64,000 nt of DNA from Lactarius indigo (Eukaryota; Basidiomycota; Agaricomycetes; Russulales; Russulaceae): the NCBI GenBank assembly GCA_025766275.1, contig JAFKAC010000071.1, positions 242,632 to 306,631 of the forward strand, written 5' to 3'. Made by a program: the position numbers and the translations under genes. The notes beneath the pieces were generated by a model. It searched no databases. It saw only the letters and a program-made list of their open reading frames with translations, and had not been told where the DNA came from. Positions 11,856-23,500 of the stretch are shown here, piece by piece; position 1 is the stretch's first letter, and the number at the start of each line of letters is the position of its first letter.

Positions 11856-12480
11856 TGATGAACAGACACATAAGAACTATACTCACAGTGGACTGATAGT
11901 ACTGTGGTGAGATATAGAGGGTGACTGGAAGCAGCACAGGGGTGTCAAGCAGAGTGAAGCAAAGTGGAAGTCTGGCACACAAGCAGTGAGAACTGATGTT
12001 GTTACATTGGAGAGAAGAGAGCTTACCTGGCACACAAGCAGTGAGAACTGATGTGGACCAGGAGCGTACATGGTACTCTACTTATACACTTTCTGGTAGT
12101 GACACTGTACAAGGGATGTAACACTAAGTCACGCAGTACAAGGAAGTATTGTTCTACAAACGGACAAAGGAGTGGACGTTCTGAGAACAAGGAAAGAAAG
12201 AATAAGGAGAGTCCAGAAGCAGATGATATCATAGTGACATCATAATAAAGATAAAGCTAAGTACGGAACAAAGGAAAGTACAAAGGCGTTATACAATGTA
12301 GAGTCCGGATGCATGATGTCATAGAACTACAGTGATGTCATAGATGACGCAATGGTAAGTCCAGATTGTACAGATCAATCAGTATCTAATCTACAAGTCC
12401 TGTATATCTAATCTAAAGCAGTCCATGCTGCAAGTCCGGTCCGTACGAGCCGCTAAGTGCGCAAGGGTCACTTATCAACA
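11856..12480 (-). mobile_element. Solo LTR, copia family
   Basis: This 625-bp LTR, read on the minus strand, starts TGTTGATAAG and ends GTTCATCA. It has perfect ACAAC target duplications (11851-11855, 12481-12485). It contains the duplicated GTGTGCCAG segment and a predicted 5'-UTR intron on the minus strand from 12026 to 11972 (55 bp, donor GTAAGC). Confidence 0.9.
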
Positions 12481-12485
12481 ACAAC

Positions 12486-12992
12486 TGCAAGCAAGGCTTC
12501 ACATCTGCCAAATCCTGCATGCACCATAGACTGTTTACTGGCAATCAGGGACAAACATATACTGGTCACCCATTGATGAGAACACACTTCTCTCAGAATA
12601 TGAGATAAGACACACCATGTGTCTTATGTAATGTCACACTGAAAGAATCTGAGCCAAACAGGCCCTAAACACTTTGGCTGCAACCAAAAGTCTGAATCAA
12701 ACCACGCTCATTCCAAAACTTTGGCTAAGTATAATGTAATAAATTTATTGACAAGTTTACAACAACTTCAAACATTAAAAATAAATTACAAGTCAATTTT
12801 CTTTTTCTGAGGATGATGTAATATGTTTTATTTGTAATAAGTAACAGTAACAAACATTGTACAAAAAAAAACTAAGTCAAATATCTATTGGGAGGGATAG
12901 TACAACAGGCAAGGCATATGATAAGGATATGGGGAACTGGAAATTGAGCAAGTCACAACAGAAATGGTGGGGGGCAGTAAAGCATTTGAGGA
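12486..12992. other. AT-rich spacer, no gene seen
   Basis: AT-rich sequence with no ORF of note and no repeat ends. It is the host-side flank between the copia solo LTR and the gypsy-B solo LTR. Confidence 0.4.
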
Positions 12993-12997
12993 GCCAA

Positions 12998-13577
12998 TGT
13001 TATGATCTGACACTTCAGACCTCAGTCACAGTATGTTTCCACCTTGCTTTTCCCCTTTTGTACTATACCTTGTTACCAAAGGAGCTACTGCTGCTAGTGG
13101 CGCTGTTTCCTTTGATCCAAATATCTCCTTGTTCTGTTTGGTCTCTTTGATATTGTGTGGACTTGTGTTCATGTTGTTTGGAACCTCATCCTATATAAAC
13201 CTGTACCATAGACTGTAGGAACCCAGACTTGGCTTCGTTTGCAATCTAGCAACCTTGCCTTCGTACTTTGGTGTGACCTCGCTCTATTCCCCTCTTCTTG
13301 TGCATCCCCTATCTCAGTTCTTAACCAGGACACTCCAAAGTCTTTTCAGTTGAACTATATCAATGCATCACACCTGTTATACTCTGTGCACTAGCAAGAT
13401 CAAGTGTAGAGAAGTGTTAGACACTTCGGACGAGGAGTCCTACATTACAGAGTAGTGCTGCACCTTGTGCCACACTTTTGCCACTCGTATTTCATAGCAA
13501 TAAGACAACAGACGTCTTCACTTGATACTTGTGTGATTTAGAACCTCCAGAACCAACGCCCCTGCTAGGGCGTAACA
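12998..13577 (+). mobile_element. Solo LTR, gypsy-A/B family
   Basis: It begins TGTTATGATC and ends GGGCGTAACA. The flanks GCCAA (12993-12997) and GCTAA (13578-13582) differ by one transition, so they fit a slightly decayed target duplication. It contains TATATAAA and, about 33 nt on, AGACTTGGCTT, the self-priming sequence of this family. Confidence 0.85.
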
Positions 13578-14268
13578 GCTAAGGGCCCAGGCATGTGTAG
13601 AGATGGTAGATGGGGGGGGAGGGACGCTGGGAGAGGGAACACTGCAGCAGATATTGGAGCCGGCTGTGACAGAGGGAGAAGGGGAGGACCAGGGGAGGGC
13701 ACACATGGCAACTGACAAAGAGGGAAGGATCTAGGAGGGAGATCCAGAGAGCTCCCTGGCTTAGCTATAGCACACACTCAAGCATTTGCAGTGGCCAAGC
13801 GTGCATCTGGTCTTGCATGTTTGCCAGATAGTTCTCCAGCCCCATAGGGGTCCTCATCCTCATGGTTGCATTTACAATTGATCTTGCCAATAAGCTCAGC
13901 TGTTGCGCACACTGTCAACCTTACCGTGGTTCTTGTTGCCTCACTTGATGCCCATCCACTCTGCTATCTCTGTCCAGGAATGCTGATTCAGAGCAATTTA
14001 CTCTTTTTCAGGGAACTGGGGGTTGTTGCCAGTTGTGGAAGCTGAAAGAATCACCGCAGCAAGATGTGAGCAGATCAAACACAGCAACTTCACCATTTCT
14101 GAAATGGCCTTGGGCTTTGGTGTTTGTGTAAGTAGATCCTGAGACAACACAATGATCTCATTAGTGACAGAAATTAAAGATGCCACGTTCTGATCACATG
14201 CAACACTTCTGCCTTTGGTAGTGTGTGATACCAATGCAATCAGATTTGGCTGATTTGGCTGAGGGTTG
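13578..14268. other. No supportable gene
   Basis: A G-rich stretch at 13600-13750 is followed by unique-looking sequence without long ORFs. It ends with GGTTG immediately before the copia array; the matching right-hand duplication is lost with the array's right end. Confidence 0.4.
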
Positions 14269-14869
14269 TGTTGATAAGTGACCCTTGTGCACTTAGCGGC
14301 TCATACAGACCAGACTTACAGATATGGACTGCTGTAGATTAACTAGGACCGCTTTAGATTAGATTTGATCTGTACAATCTCAGACTCCTTTATCTATGAC
14401 ATCATATACAATGACATCATATGGACATATTCAGACTATTCATTGTATTACATCTTCTTGTATCTTTCTTTGTTCTCCTTTAGCTCTATCCTTATTATGA
14501 TGTCACTATGATATCACTTACTTCTGGACTCTCCTTGTTCTTTCTGTCCTTGTTCTCAGTTGTCCATTTGTAGAACAATAACTACCTTGTAGTACGTGAC
14601 TTGTGTTACATCCCTTGTATAGTGTCACTCCCAGAAAGTGTATAAGTAGAGTACCATGTATGCTCCTGGTCCACATCAGTTCTCGCTGTTTGTGTGCCAG
14701 GTAAGCTCCCTTCCTCCCAATGTAAAATCAGTTCTCACTGTTTGTGTGCCAGACACCCTTTGCTTCACCTGCAAGATATCTCTGTCAACTGCTTCCCTGT
14801 GCTTTCATATCTCACCACAGTACTCCCTGTTCCACTGTGAGTATGATTCTCTAGCCATGCTGTTCATCA
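14269..14869 (+). repeat. Copia LTR1 (5' LTR of copia1)
   Basis: It begins TGTTGATAAG and ends GTTCATCA (601 bp). A TATAAGTAG promoter element lies at about 14640. The duplicated segment ending GTGTGCCAG predicts a 5'-UTR intron at 14701-14752 (GTAAGC...CCAG, 52 bp). It differs visibly from LTR2, by roughly one base in eight over the first 180 bp, so it is not its clean partner. Confidence 0.9.
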
Positions 14870-14884
14870 GGTTATGGGCCCTGG
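14870..14884 (+). promoter_or_regulatory. Copia1 primer-binding site (initiator tRNA-Met anticodon arm)
   Basis: GGTTATGGGCCCTGG directly follows LTR1. It is complementary to an initiator tRNA-Met anticodon arm containing the CAT anticodon, with one G-U-type difference from the yeast sequence as I recall it. This is the internal-tRNA priming used by Drosophila copia. Confidence 0.75.
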
Positions 14885-15649
14885 TGCCCTAGCCACTCCA
14901 CTTGACTGGTCACTGTCTTCCTAGGAGGACACACCAGGCTAAGGTCTGTCTGGGGCCTTACCAGCCTTGCCCAAGGCAGAGAGCAGTGGGGCGCCACTTG
15001 TCTCTGCTGAGGAACCTCCTGTGTATGTACTGCACAGTAGTCCTACTTTCACCCCTACTGTTTTCCTAGCCCCTGCGCTATGCGCAAGGAGACTGGGTCT
15101 GGTAGCCCCTTAACTTCAAAATATCCAGGCGTGCATGGCCCACTGGGCTGTGTATTGTGGAGCTTAGCGCCAGCTGTCTCTGGTGCTCCACACTGGGCGC
15201 AGGATCTCCTCACCATGGGAGTGTAAAACCTGGTTCAGACTCTGGGGGGTGTTCACCACTATGGTGTTCTGCAACCAGATACCTGCCTTGTAGCGGCAAT
15301 GGGAAAGGATTCAGTAAAGCCATTTATGGCGATGAGGCAACCAATAGGCCGAGGAGGCTGAGGTAGACAGCCTTGGGCTCTGAAAGCAATCCCTTCACCT
15401 TCCCCCTGACGCAAACCATTTGAGCTGTGTCTTAGACACATCCTGGCTGGCAGCTAGCTCATGGTATGGCAAAGGGACTCTCCCAACCTGGGCCTAGCCC
15501 TTGTATCACTGGCATACTATCAGGAGGCAGGACGCGTTAGCGTTCTGGCCTTACAGAATCACAGACAGGAGTGGTATCCCCTCTATCTTTGTCTTGCAAC
15601 TATGAAGCACTATCGCTGACTGCTCCTCGGCGATAGATAAACCATCCCA
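14885..15649 (+). other. Copia1 untranslated leader
   Basis: This 765-bp leader has no long ORF. It contains a 49-bp block (15334-15382) nearly shared with the leader of gypsy-D (51668-51716) and with copia3 (25510-25558). Part of the block, AGGCTG...CAGCCT, can form a stem-loop. Confidence 0.6.
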
Positions 15650-18600
15650 ATGTCTGGCTCTTCATCTACCCCTGCTGCCGGTGCTGGTGCTCCTCCCAGC
15701 CCCACTGGTGGCTCTGCAGGAGGCTCACTCCCTCCTCCCTCTGGATCCACACCTTCCACACGCGTATCTGCCGCATATGGTGCAACGTTCGGCATGCCCT
15801 CCGGCATCCGCCTTGAACAGTTTGATGGCACTGGCTGGAACGAATGGTCTGGCACCATTGAGGCCATCCTCACGCTGCATGAAGCTGAAGATGTGTTCAC
15901 TCTGGATACACCCCCATCTGGTATCACTACTGATGAGTGGGACTCAGTCCAGCGTCGTTCCAAGGCGTACCTACGTCTCTACCTTAAACCAGATGTCTAC
16001 TCGCTTGTGGCAGATAACACTGCCTATCCTACCTTTAAGGACAAGTGGGCCAAGCTCAAGGACGTATATGGAGGTGCTTCGGGCAGCACCACCATCTTTA
16101 ATTTATGGATTCAGATAACACAGGCCCGCCTCGACGACTCCGCACCCATGGCCGCTCAGCTGGCCAAGCTCAATGAGCTTAGGGTTGCCCTTTCCAACGC
16201 ACAGATGGGTGTCTCAGACGTCCAGTACTGTCTCATTCTCCTCCACGCACTGCCGCCCTCTTATGAGGTGTTGGCCTCAACAATCCTCGCCAGTGGGGCC
16301 CCCTCCACACTTAAGCACGCTGAAATAATTGCGTGCATAGTGTCGGAAGAAGCTCGCCGCTCTGGGCCCTCTGGCTCCTCCCTCAACAAGGTGGCCCCCG
16401 TCAAGCCGACGGGCAAGAAGGGCAAGAAGGACCACTCCGGTCTTACTTGCCACTACTGCAACAAAAAGGGCCATATCAAGCCTGACTGCAGGAGGAGGAA
16501 GAAGGATGAGGCTGACGCAAAGGAGAAAGAGAAAGCAGGCAACAAGGCTGCCAATAGTCACATTCTTGTACCTACCACCGCCTCCATTAAGGAGGTCGAA
16601 GAGCCCGCCATAGACTGGGCCTCTGAATCAATTGGTGTTGCCTTGTATGCTGCCTCGCGTGTGCGTTGGATGATGGACAGTGGTGCCACTCACCACATCA
16701 CCCCACATCGGTCTGACTTCAAGGACTACACCCCAACCAAAGGCACTGTACGCCTGGGTGACAAGTCCACTATAGACCAAGTGGGTGTCGGGTCTGTCGT
16801 CTTTACAACGAGCCAGGGTATCTCTATCACCCTCAGTAATGTGCTACACCTACCACAGGTGAAGACGCGCTTCTTGTCGACGCGCGCCCTAGCACAAAAG
16901 GGTGCTGAGATTGCCTTTGACAGTGGCTCATTTAAAATATCTGTCAACCAAAAGTGTGTGGCCAAAGGCTACCTTGAGGACAACCTGTACTGGTTGGACG
17001 CAGCCAGCGTCGGCCTCAACGCCCACACAAAATCAAGTGCTGCCACACTTGATATCTGGCATCAACGCATGGGACACATCTCCTCTGTGGCGCTGAAAAC
17101 GCATGGTCCCTCTGCCACTACTGGCATGGACATAGATAGCTCCACCACGGCTCACACAGTCTGCCGTGGGTGCGAGATGGGTAAATCCACTCGCCAACCC
17201 TTTTCTGCGTCCTCCAACAAAAGGACAACTCGTCAATTTGAGATTGTGCACAGTGACCTCGCCGGTCCTATGCAAACTCAGTCCCTGCAAGGCTCGACCT
17301 ACACTGCCACCTTCATAGACGATCACACTAAGTTCACTGTGGTCCACTTCCTTAAGTCGAAGGACCAGTTTGCTAAGTCGCTGCAGATGTATTTGGCTTG
17401 GGGTGAAACCCAGTCTGGCCATAAACTGCGCGCTCTGCACTCTGACCGCGGTGGCGAATACATGTCGAGTGTCACGCAGGACATTCTTAAGCAGAAAGGG
17501 ATAGAGCATCACCTCACGATGCCGGGTTCACCACAGTCTAACGGAAAAGCCGAGCGGTTTAACCGCACCATTATGGATAAGGCAATGTCCATGCTTCACA
17601 CAGCTGGCATGTCTAAAGGCTTCTGGGAGCATGCGGTGTGCGCAGCTGTGCACATCTATAATCGCTCTCCAGTCCGTGGACTCAAGTGGTGCACTCCTTA
17701 TGAGCTCTGGCACTCTGGCAAAGTGCCCGATGTCTCACATCTTCGCGTCTTTGGATGCAAGGGGTACATGCATGTACCCGCTGATAAGCGTCGCAAATTA
17801 GATGCGAAGGCCATTGAGGTCACGCTTATCGGGTTTGAGCCCGAATCTAAGGGCTATAAGCTCTGGGACCGCTCAACCCGCTCCGTCCGAGTGTCCAGGG
17901 ATGTGACATTCGACGAGAGTAGCTTCCCGTCCCAACAGGGTGTTGAGACACACCCCACACCTTCACCACCAGTCGTGCCTAGCACAACAGTGACTGCCGT
18001 GCCTAACCCGCCGGCGTTACCACCAATGCGAGCCACCTCCCCTGCACACTCCAGTAGTAGTGAGGAGGAGGATGTTGAAAAGCTCTTAGACCCCCCACAA
18101 GTCCAACCACGCCCCACCACTCCACCGCCTGCTCTGCCAGCTCCGCCCACCACACCTAAGCGTGAGCAAGCCACTCCCACTTCACCCCCGCCACGTCCTA
18201 GTGCAACGCGCATCATGCGCCATGTCCCTCCTCCCTCACCAGAAATGCCTGGGGGATTTGAGGATCGTGCACAGCGTAGTCAGCTGTTGCGCGAGATGGA
18301 CAATGCACCAAGGCGCAGTGCCCGTGCCCCTGTCCCTAATCCGCGTTACTTCAATGCGGACAATGCGGCATGGCGCGGCAGGCGTCTGGGGTATGCGGAG
18401 TTACTGGCTGCTGCCTTTGTTGGCCGAGACCCTGCAACTTATGCAGAGGCCATGCGGTCTGCAGCTGCAGATGAGTGGACTAAGGCGTGTCAGTATGAAA
18501 TGGACGCCCTAGCTAAGAATGGGACTTGGGAGTTAGTGGATCTCCCGCCTAATCGTAAGGCAGTAAAATCCAAATGGGTCTTTAAGCTCAAGGCGGATGG

Positions 18601-19972
18601 CCGCTACAGAGCTCGCTTGGTGGCTAAGGGATTCACGCAGATCCCTGGCATAGATTTTGATGAAACCTTCTCTCCCGTCGCACGATTTGAGTCGCTACGT
18701 TTACTTCTGGCGTTGGCCGCGCTGGAGGACTGGCACATCCATCAGATGGATGTTAAGTCTGCTTTTCTCAATGGCGTGCTTGACGAGGAGATATACATGG
18801 AGCAGCCACAAGGTTTCACTGTCACTGGCTCTGAGACGAAGGTGTGTCGCCTGGTTAAGGCGATCTATGGTCTCAAACAGGCCTCCCGCGCATGGAACTT
18901 GCAATTCCATGGAGTGCTCAATGCACTCGGCTTTAAGCGGACGTTTGCTGATGCTGGCATATATGTGATGCCTCAACGGGAGGGGTATGATCCACTCTTC
19001 GTTATTGTCTACGTTGACGACATCACTATACTGGGTCCCTCGCTGAGTGGTATCAAGCGTTTGAAATCGGACTTGTCTGAACGCTATGAAATGACAGATC
19101 TCGGGGAGATAGAGTCTTATCTTGGTATGCGCATTGTGCGCGACCGCTCCCTTAGACGCATCGAAATAGATCAGTCCGGCTACATCAAGGATGTCCTTGA
19201 ACGCTTTGGCATGTCTGATGCCACACCACACAACACACCCTTGCCCGCTGGTGCTGACGAGCACTTGGTTAAATATACGTCGCAGGCAACTGCCTCAGAT
19301 ATTTCCCACTACCAGTCTCTGATTGGGAGTCTGCTGTATGTGCAGATTGGCACTAGGCCAGATATCTCCTTCGCTGTGTCACGTTTGGCGCAGTACGCAG
19401 CGAATCCCTCACCACAACATCTGCGACTTGCGCAGTATGTCCTGTCCTACTTAGTGGGAACTATGGATATGCGTATTGTCTATGATGGTGCCAATGGTGA
19501 TGGCCTTCACGGCTACACTGATTCCAGTCTGGCTGATCAGACTGATGACCGCCACTCCACCTCTGGTTATGTGTTCTTACTAGCTAACGGTGCAATAAGC
19601 TGGTCTTCGCGCAAGCAAAAGACTGTTGCCCAAAACACAACGGAAGCAGAATACATGGCCATGACCGACGCGGCTAACCAGGCTGCATGGTATCAGAGCT
19701 TCCTCACGGAACTCGGGTACGAGGTCGACGACCCCATCCCACTTCATGGTGACAATAAGGGTGCCATTGATTTGGCCTTGAACCCTGTCACTGGGAGACG
19801 GTCTAAGCACATTGCCATACGGCATCATGTCATTAGAGAGTACATCGAAAAGGGGACCATCACCCTCATTAGAACTCCTACTGTAGATATGGTTGCGGAT
19901 GGCTTTACAAAGTCACTACCGCGTGTCCTGCTGCAGAAGCACAATGATGACATGGGACTTGTGTGTACTTAG
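15650..19972 (+). CDS. Copia gag-pol polyprotein, intact (1,440 aa)
   Basis: This single uninterrupted ORF starts at ATG 15650. Visible domains in order: UBN2-like gag region; CCHC knuckle CHYCNKKGHIKPDC near residue 266; aspartic protease WMMDSGATHH near 342; integrase HHCC (WHQRMGH...CRGC, 470-512); and the integrase triad Asp, Asp, Glu in VHSDLAG, HSDRGGEY and NGKAERFN (534-633). A Pro/Ser-rich linker follows, then reverse transcriptase from KSKWVFKLK (about 974) with YVDDI near 1122, and RNase H with YTDSSLADQ, TEAEY and DNKGA. The integrase-before-RT order defines Ty1/copia. The length is normal and no active-site residue is missing. With LTRs, primer site and purine tract (ending 19991) present it could be autonomous, but its two LTRs belong to different subtypes. 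Confidence 0.95.
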   Translation: MSGSSSTPAAGAGAPPSPTGGSAGGSLPPPSGSTPSTRVSAAYGATFGMPSGIRLEQFDGTGWNEWSGTIEAILTLHEAEDVFTLDTPPSGITTDEWDSVQRRSKAYLRLYLKPDVYSLVADNTAYPTFKDKWAKLKDVYGGASGSTTIFNLWIQITQARLDDSAPMAAQLAKLNELRVALSNAQMGVSDVQYCLILLHALPPSYEVLASTILASGAPSTLKHAEIIACIVSEEARRSGPSGSSLNKVAPVKPTGKKGKKDHSGLTCHYCNKKGHIKPDCRRRKKDEADAKEKEKAGNKAANSHILVPTTASIKEVEEPAIDWASESIGVALYAASRVRWMMDSGATHHITPHRSDFKDYTPTKGTVRLGDKSTIDQVGVGSVVFTTSQGISITLSNVLHLPQVKTRFLSTRALAQKGAEIAFDSGSFKISVNQKCVAKGYLEDNLYWLDAASVGLNAHTKSSAATLDIWHQRMGHISSVALKTHGPSATTGMDIDSSTTAHTVCRGCEMGKSTRQPFSASSNKRTTRQFEIVHSDLAGPMQTQSLQGSTYTATFIDDHTKFTVVHFLKSKDQFAKSLQMYLAWGETQSGHKLRALHSDRGGEYMSSVTQDILKQKGIEHHLTMPGSPQSNGKAERFNRTIMDKAMSMLHTAGMSKGFWEHAVCAAVHIYNRSPVRGLKWCTPYELWHSGKVPDVSHLRVFGCKGYMHVPADKRRKLDAKAIEVTLIGFEPESKGYKLWDRSTRSVRVSRDVTFDESSFPSQQGVETHPTPSPPVVPSTTVTAVPNPPALPPMRATSPAHSSSSEEEDVEKLLDPPQVQPRPTTPPPALPAPPTTPKREQATPTSPPPRPSATRIMRHVPPPSPEMPGGFEDRAQRSQLLREMDNAPRRSARAPVPNPRYFNADNAAWRGRRLGYAELLAAAFVGRDPATYAEAMRSAAADEWTKACQYEMDALAKNGTWELVDLPPNRKAVKSKWVFKLKADGRYRARLVAKGFTQIPGIDFDETFSPVARFESLRLLLALAALEDWHIHQMDVKSAFLNGVLDEEIYMEQPQGFTVTGSETKVCRLVKAIYGLKQASRAWNLQFHGVLNALGFKRTFADAGIYVMPQREGYDPLFVIVYVDDITILGPSLSGIKRLKSDLSERYEMTDLGEIESYLGMRIVRDRSLRRIEIDQSGYIKDVLERFGMSDATPHNTPLPAGADEHLVKYTSQATASDISHYQSLIGSLLYVQIGTRPDISFAVSRLAQYAANPSPQHLRLAQYVLSYLVGTMDMRIVYDGANGDGLHGYTDSSLADQTDDRHSTSGYVFLLANGAISWSSRKQKTVAQNTTEAEYMAMTDAANQAAWYQSFLTELGYEVDDPIPLHGDNKGAIDLALNPVTGRRSKHIAIRHHVIREYIEKGTITLIRTPTVDMVADGFTKSLPRVLLQKHNDDMGLVCT

Positions 19973-19991
19973 ATTGTAGATCACGGGGAGA

Positions 19992-20595
19992 TGTTGATAA
20001 GTGACCCTTGCGCACTTAGCGGCTCTAACGGACCGGACTTACAGATATGGACTGCTGTAGATTAATTAGGACCGCTTTAGATTAGATTTGATTTGATCTG
20101 TACAATCTAGGACTTCTATGACATCACTGTACAATGACATCATATGGACTACTCCGGACTCTTCATTGTACTCCTTCCTTGTTCTCTTTCTAGCGTTATC
20201 TTTATTGTGATGTCACTATGATATCATCTTAGTCTGGACTTTCTTTGTTCTGGTCGCCTTGTTCTCCTTTGGTACATTCCTTTTGTCCTGTATGTAGAAC
20301 AACGCTCCTTGTATTCTGTGACTCTATGTTACGCTCCTTGTACTAGTGTCACACCTCTGTATAGTATAAGTAGAGTACTCTGTACGGCCTGGACCACATC
20401 AGTTCTCACTCTGCTGTGTGCCAGGTAAAGTCTCTCTCCTGTAATACTATTATCAGTTCTCACTCTGCTGTGTGCCAGACAACTTCCTTGCTTCACTTGC
20501 CTGACCCCCTGTTGCTGCTTCAAAGCACTCTAGCATATCTCACCACAGACACTTTTGCACTCTGTGAGTATGCCCTTCTACTGTGCTGTTCATCA
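19992..20595 (+). repeat. Copia LTR2, shared by copia1 and copia2
   Basis: It is preceded by the purine tract CACGGGGAGA. It is 604 bp, TGTTGATAAG to GTTCATCA, and carries the predicted intron 20425-20478 (54 bp, GTAAAG...CCAG) between two copies of the CAGTTCTCAC...GTGCCAG segment. The first about 270 bp are nearly identical to LTR3, and the rest diverges, suggesting a mosaic. Confidence 0.9.
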
Positions 20596-23500
20596 TCCAC
20601 TGCGTATGGTGCAACCTTTGGTATGCCATCTGGCATCCGCCTTGAACAGTTTGATGGCACTGGTTGGAACGAATGGTCTGGCACCATTGAGGCCATCCTC
20701 ACGCTGCACGAAGCTGAGGATGTGTTCACTCTGGATACACCCCCATCTGGTATCACTACAGATGAGTGGGACTCAGTCCAGCGTCGTTCCAAGGCGTACC
20801 TCCGCCTTTACCTCAAACCAGATGTCTACTCGCTTGTGGCAGATAACACTGCCTATCCTACCTTTAAGGACAAGTGGGCCAAGCTCAAGGACGTATATGG
20901 AGGTGCTTTGGGCAGCACCACCATTTTTAATTTGTGGATTCAGATAACACAAGCCCACCTCGACGACTCTGCACCCATGGCCGCTCAGCTGGCCAAGCTC
21001 AATGAGCTTAGGGTTGCCCTTTCCAACGCGCAGATGGGTGTCTCTGACATCCAATACTGCCTCATTCTCCTCCACGCGCTGCCGCCCTCTTATGAGGTGT
21101 TGGCCTCAACAATCCTCGCCAGTGGGGCCCCCTCCACACTCAAGCACGCTGAAATAATTGCGCGCATAGTGTCGGAAGAGGCTCGACGCTCCGGGCCCTC
21201 TGGCTCCTCCCTCAACAAGGTGGCCCCTGTCAAGTTGACAGGCAAGAAAGGCAAGAAGGACCACTCTGGTCTGACTTGCCACTATTGCAACAAAAAGGGC
21301 CATATCAAGCCTGATTGCAGGAGGAGGAAGAAGGACGAGGCTGACGCAAAGGAGAAGGAGAAAGCAGGCAACAAGGCTGCCAATAGTCATATTCTTGTAC
21401 CTACCACCGCCTCCATTAAGGAGGTCGAAGAGCCCGCCATAGACTGGGCCTCTGAATCGATTGGTGTTGCCTTGTATGCTGCCTCGCGTGTGCGTTGGAT
21501 GATGGACAGTGGTGCTACACACCACATCACACCACATCGGTCTGACTTCAAGGACTACACCCCAACTAAAGGCACTGTACGCCTGGGTGATAAGTCCACT
21601 ATAGACCAAGTGGGTGTCGGGTCTGTCGCCTTTACAACGAGCCAGGGTATCTCTATCACCCTCAGCAATGTGCTACACCTGTCACAGGTGAAGATGCGCT
21701 TCTTGTCGACGCGTGCCCTAGCACAAAAGGGTGCTGAGATCGCTTTTGACAGTGGCTCATTTAAAATATCTGTCAACCAAAAGTGTGTGGCCAAAGGCTA
21801 CCTTGAGGACAACCTATACTGGTTGGACGCAGCCAGCGTCGGCCTCAACACCCACACAAAATCAAGTGCTGCCACACTTGATATCTGGCATCAACGCATG
21901 GGACACATCTCCTCTGCGGCGCTGAAGGCGCATGGTCCCTCTGCCACTACTGGCATGGACATAGATAGCTCCACCACGGCCCACACAGTCTGCCGTGGGT
22001 GCGAGATGGGTAAATCCACTCGCCAACCCTTTTCTGCGTCCTCAAATAAGAGGACAACTCGTCAATTTGAGATCGTGCACAGTGACCTTGCTGGTCCTAT
22101 GCAGACTCAGTCCTTGCAAGGCTCGACCTACACTGCCACCTTCATAGACGACCACACTAAGTTCACTGTGGTCCACTTCCTTAAGTCGAAGGATCAGTTT
22201 GCTAAGTTGCTGCAAATGTATTTGGCCTGGGGTGAAACCCAGTCTGGCCATAAACTGTGCGCTCTGCACTCTGACCGCGGTGGCAAATACATGTCGAGTG
22301 TCACGCAGGACATTCTTAAGCAGAAAGGGATAGAGCATCACCTCACGATGCCGGGTTCACCACAGTCTAACGGGAAAGCTGAGCGGTTTAACCGCACCAT
22401 TATGGATAAGGCAATGTCCATGCTGCACACAGCTGGCATGTCTAAAGGCTTCTGGGAGCATGCAGTGTGCGCAGCTGTGCACATCTATAACCGCTCTCCA
22501 GTCCGTGGACTTAAGTGGCGCACTCCTTATGAGCTCTGGCACTCTGGCAAAGTGCCCGATGTCTCACATCTTCGCGTCTTTGGATGCAAGGGGCACATGC
22601 ACGTACCCACTGATAAGCGTTGCAAATTGGATGCGAAGGCCATTGAGGTCACGCTTATTGGGTTTGAGCCCGAATCTAAGGGCTATAAGCTCTGGGACCG
22701 CTCAACCTGCTCCGTCCGAGTGTCCAGGGATGTGACATTCGATGAGAGTAGCTTCCCGTCCCTTCAGGGTGTTGAGACACACCCCACACCTTCACCACCA
22801 GTCGTGCCTAGCACAACAGTGACTGCCGTGCCTCACCCACCGGCGTTACCACCAATGCGAGCCCCCTCCCCTGCACACTCCAGTAGTAGTGAGGAGGAGG
22901 ATGTAGAAAACCTTTTAGACCCCCCACAAGTCCAACCACACCCTACCACACCACCACCTGCTCTGCCAGCTCTGCCCACCACACCTAAACGTGAGCAGAC
23001 CACTCCCACTTCACCCCCGCCGCGTCCTAGTGCAACGCGCATTATGCGCCATGTCCCTCCTCCCTCACCAGAAATGCCTGGGGGATTTGAGGATCATGCA
23101 CAGCGTAGTCAGCTGTTGCGCGAAATGGACAATGCACCAAGGCGCAGTACTCGTGCCCCTGTCCCTAATCCGCGTTACTTCAATGCGGACAATGCGGCAT
23201 GGCGCAGCAGGCGTCTGGGGTATGCGGAGTTACTGGCTGCTGCTTTTATTGGCCGAGACCCTGCAACCTATGCAGAGGCCATGTGGTCTGCAGCTTCAGA
23301 TGAGTGGTCTAAGGTGTGTCAGTATGAAATGGACGCCCTAGCTAAGAATGGGACTTGGGAGTTAGTGGATCTCCCACCTAATCGTAAGGCAGTAAAATCC
23401 AAATGGGTCTTTAAGCTCAAGGCGGATGGCCGCTACAGAGCTCGCTTGGTGGCTAAGGGATTCACGCAGATCCCTGGCATAGATTTTGATGAAACCTTCT

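Noticed and set aside
16277..21609. Antisense and alternate-frame ORFs in the copia elements
   Set aside because: They shadow the gag-pol frame, and the same ones recur in each copia copy because the sequences are related.
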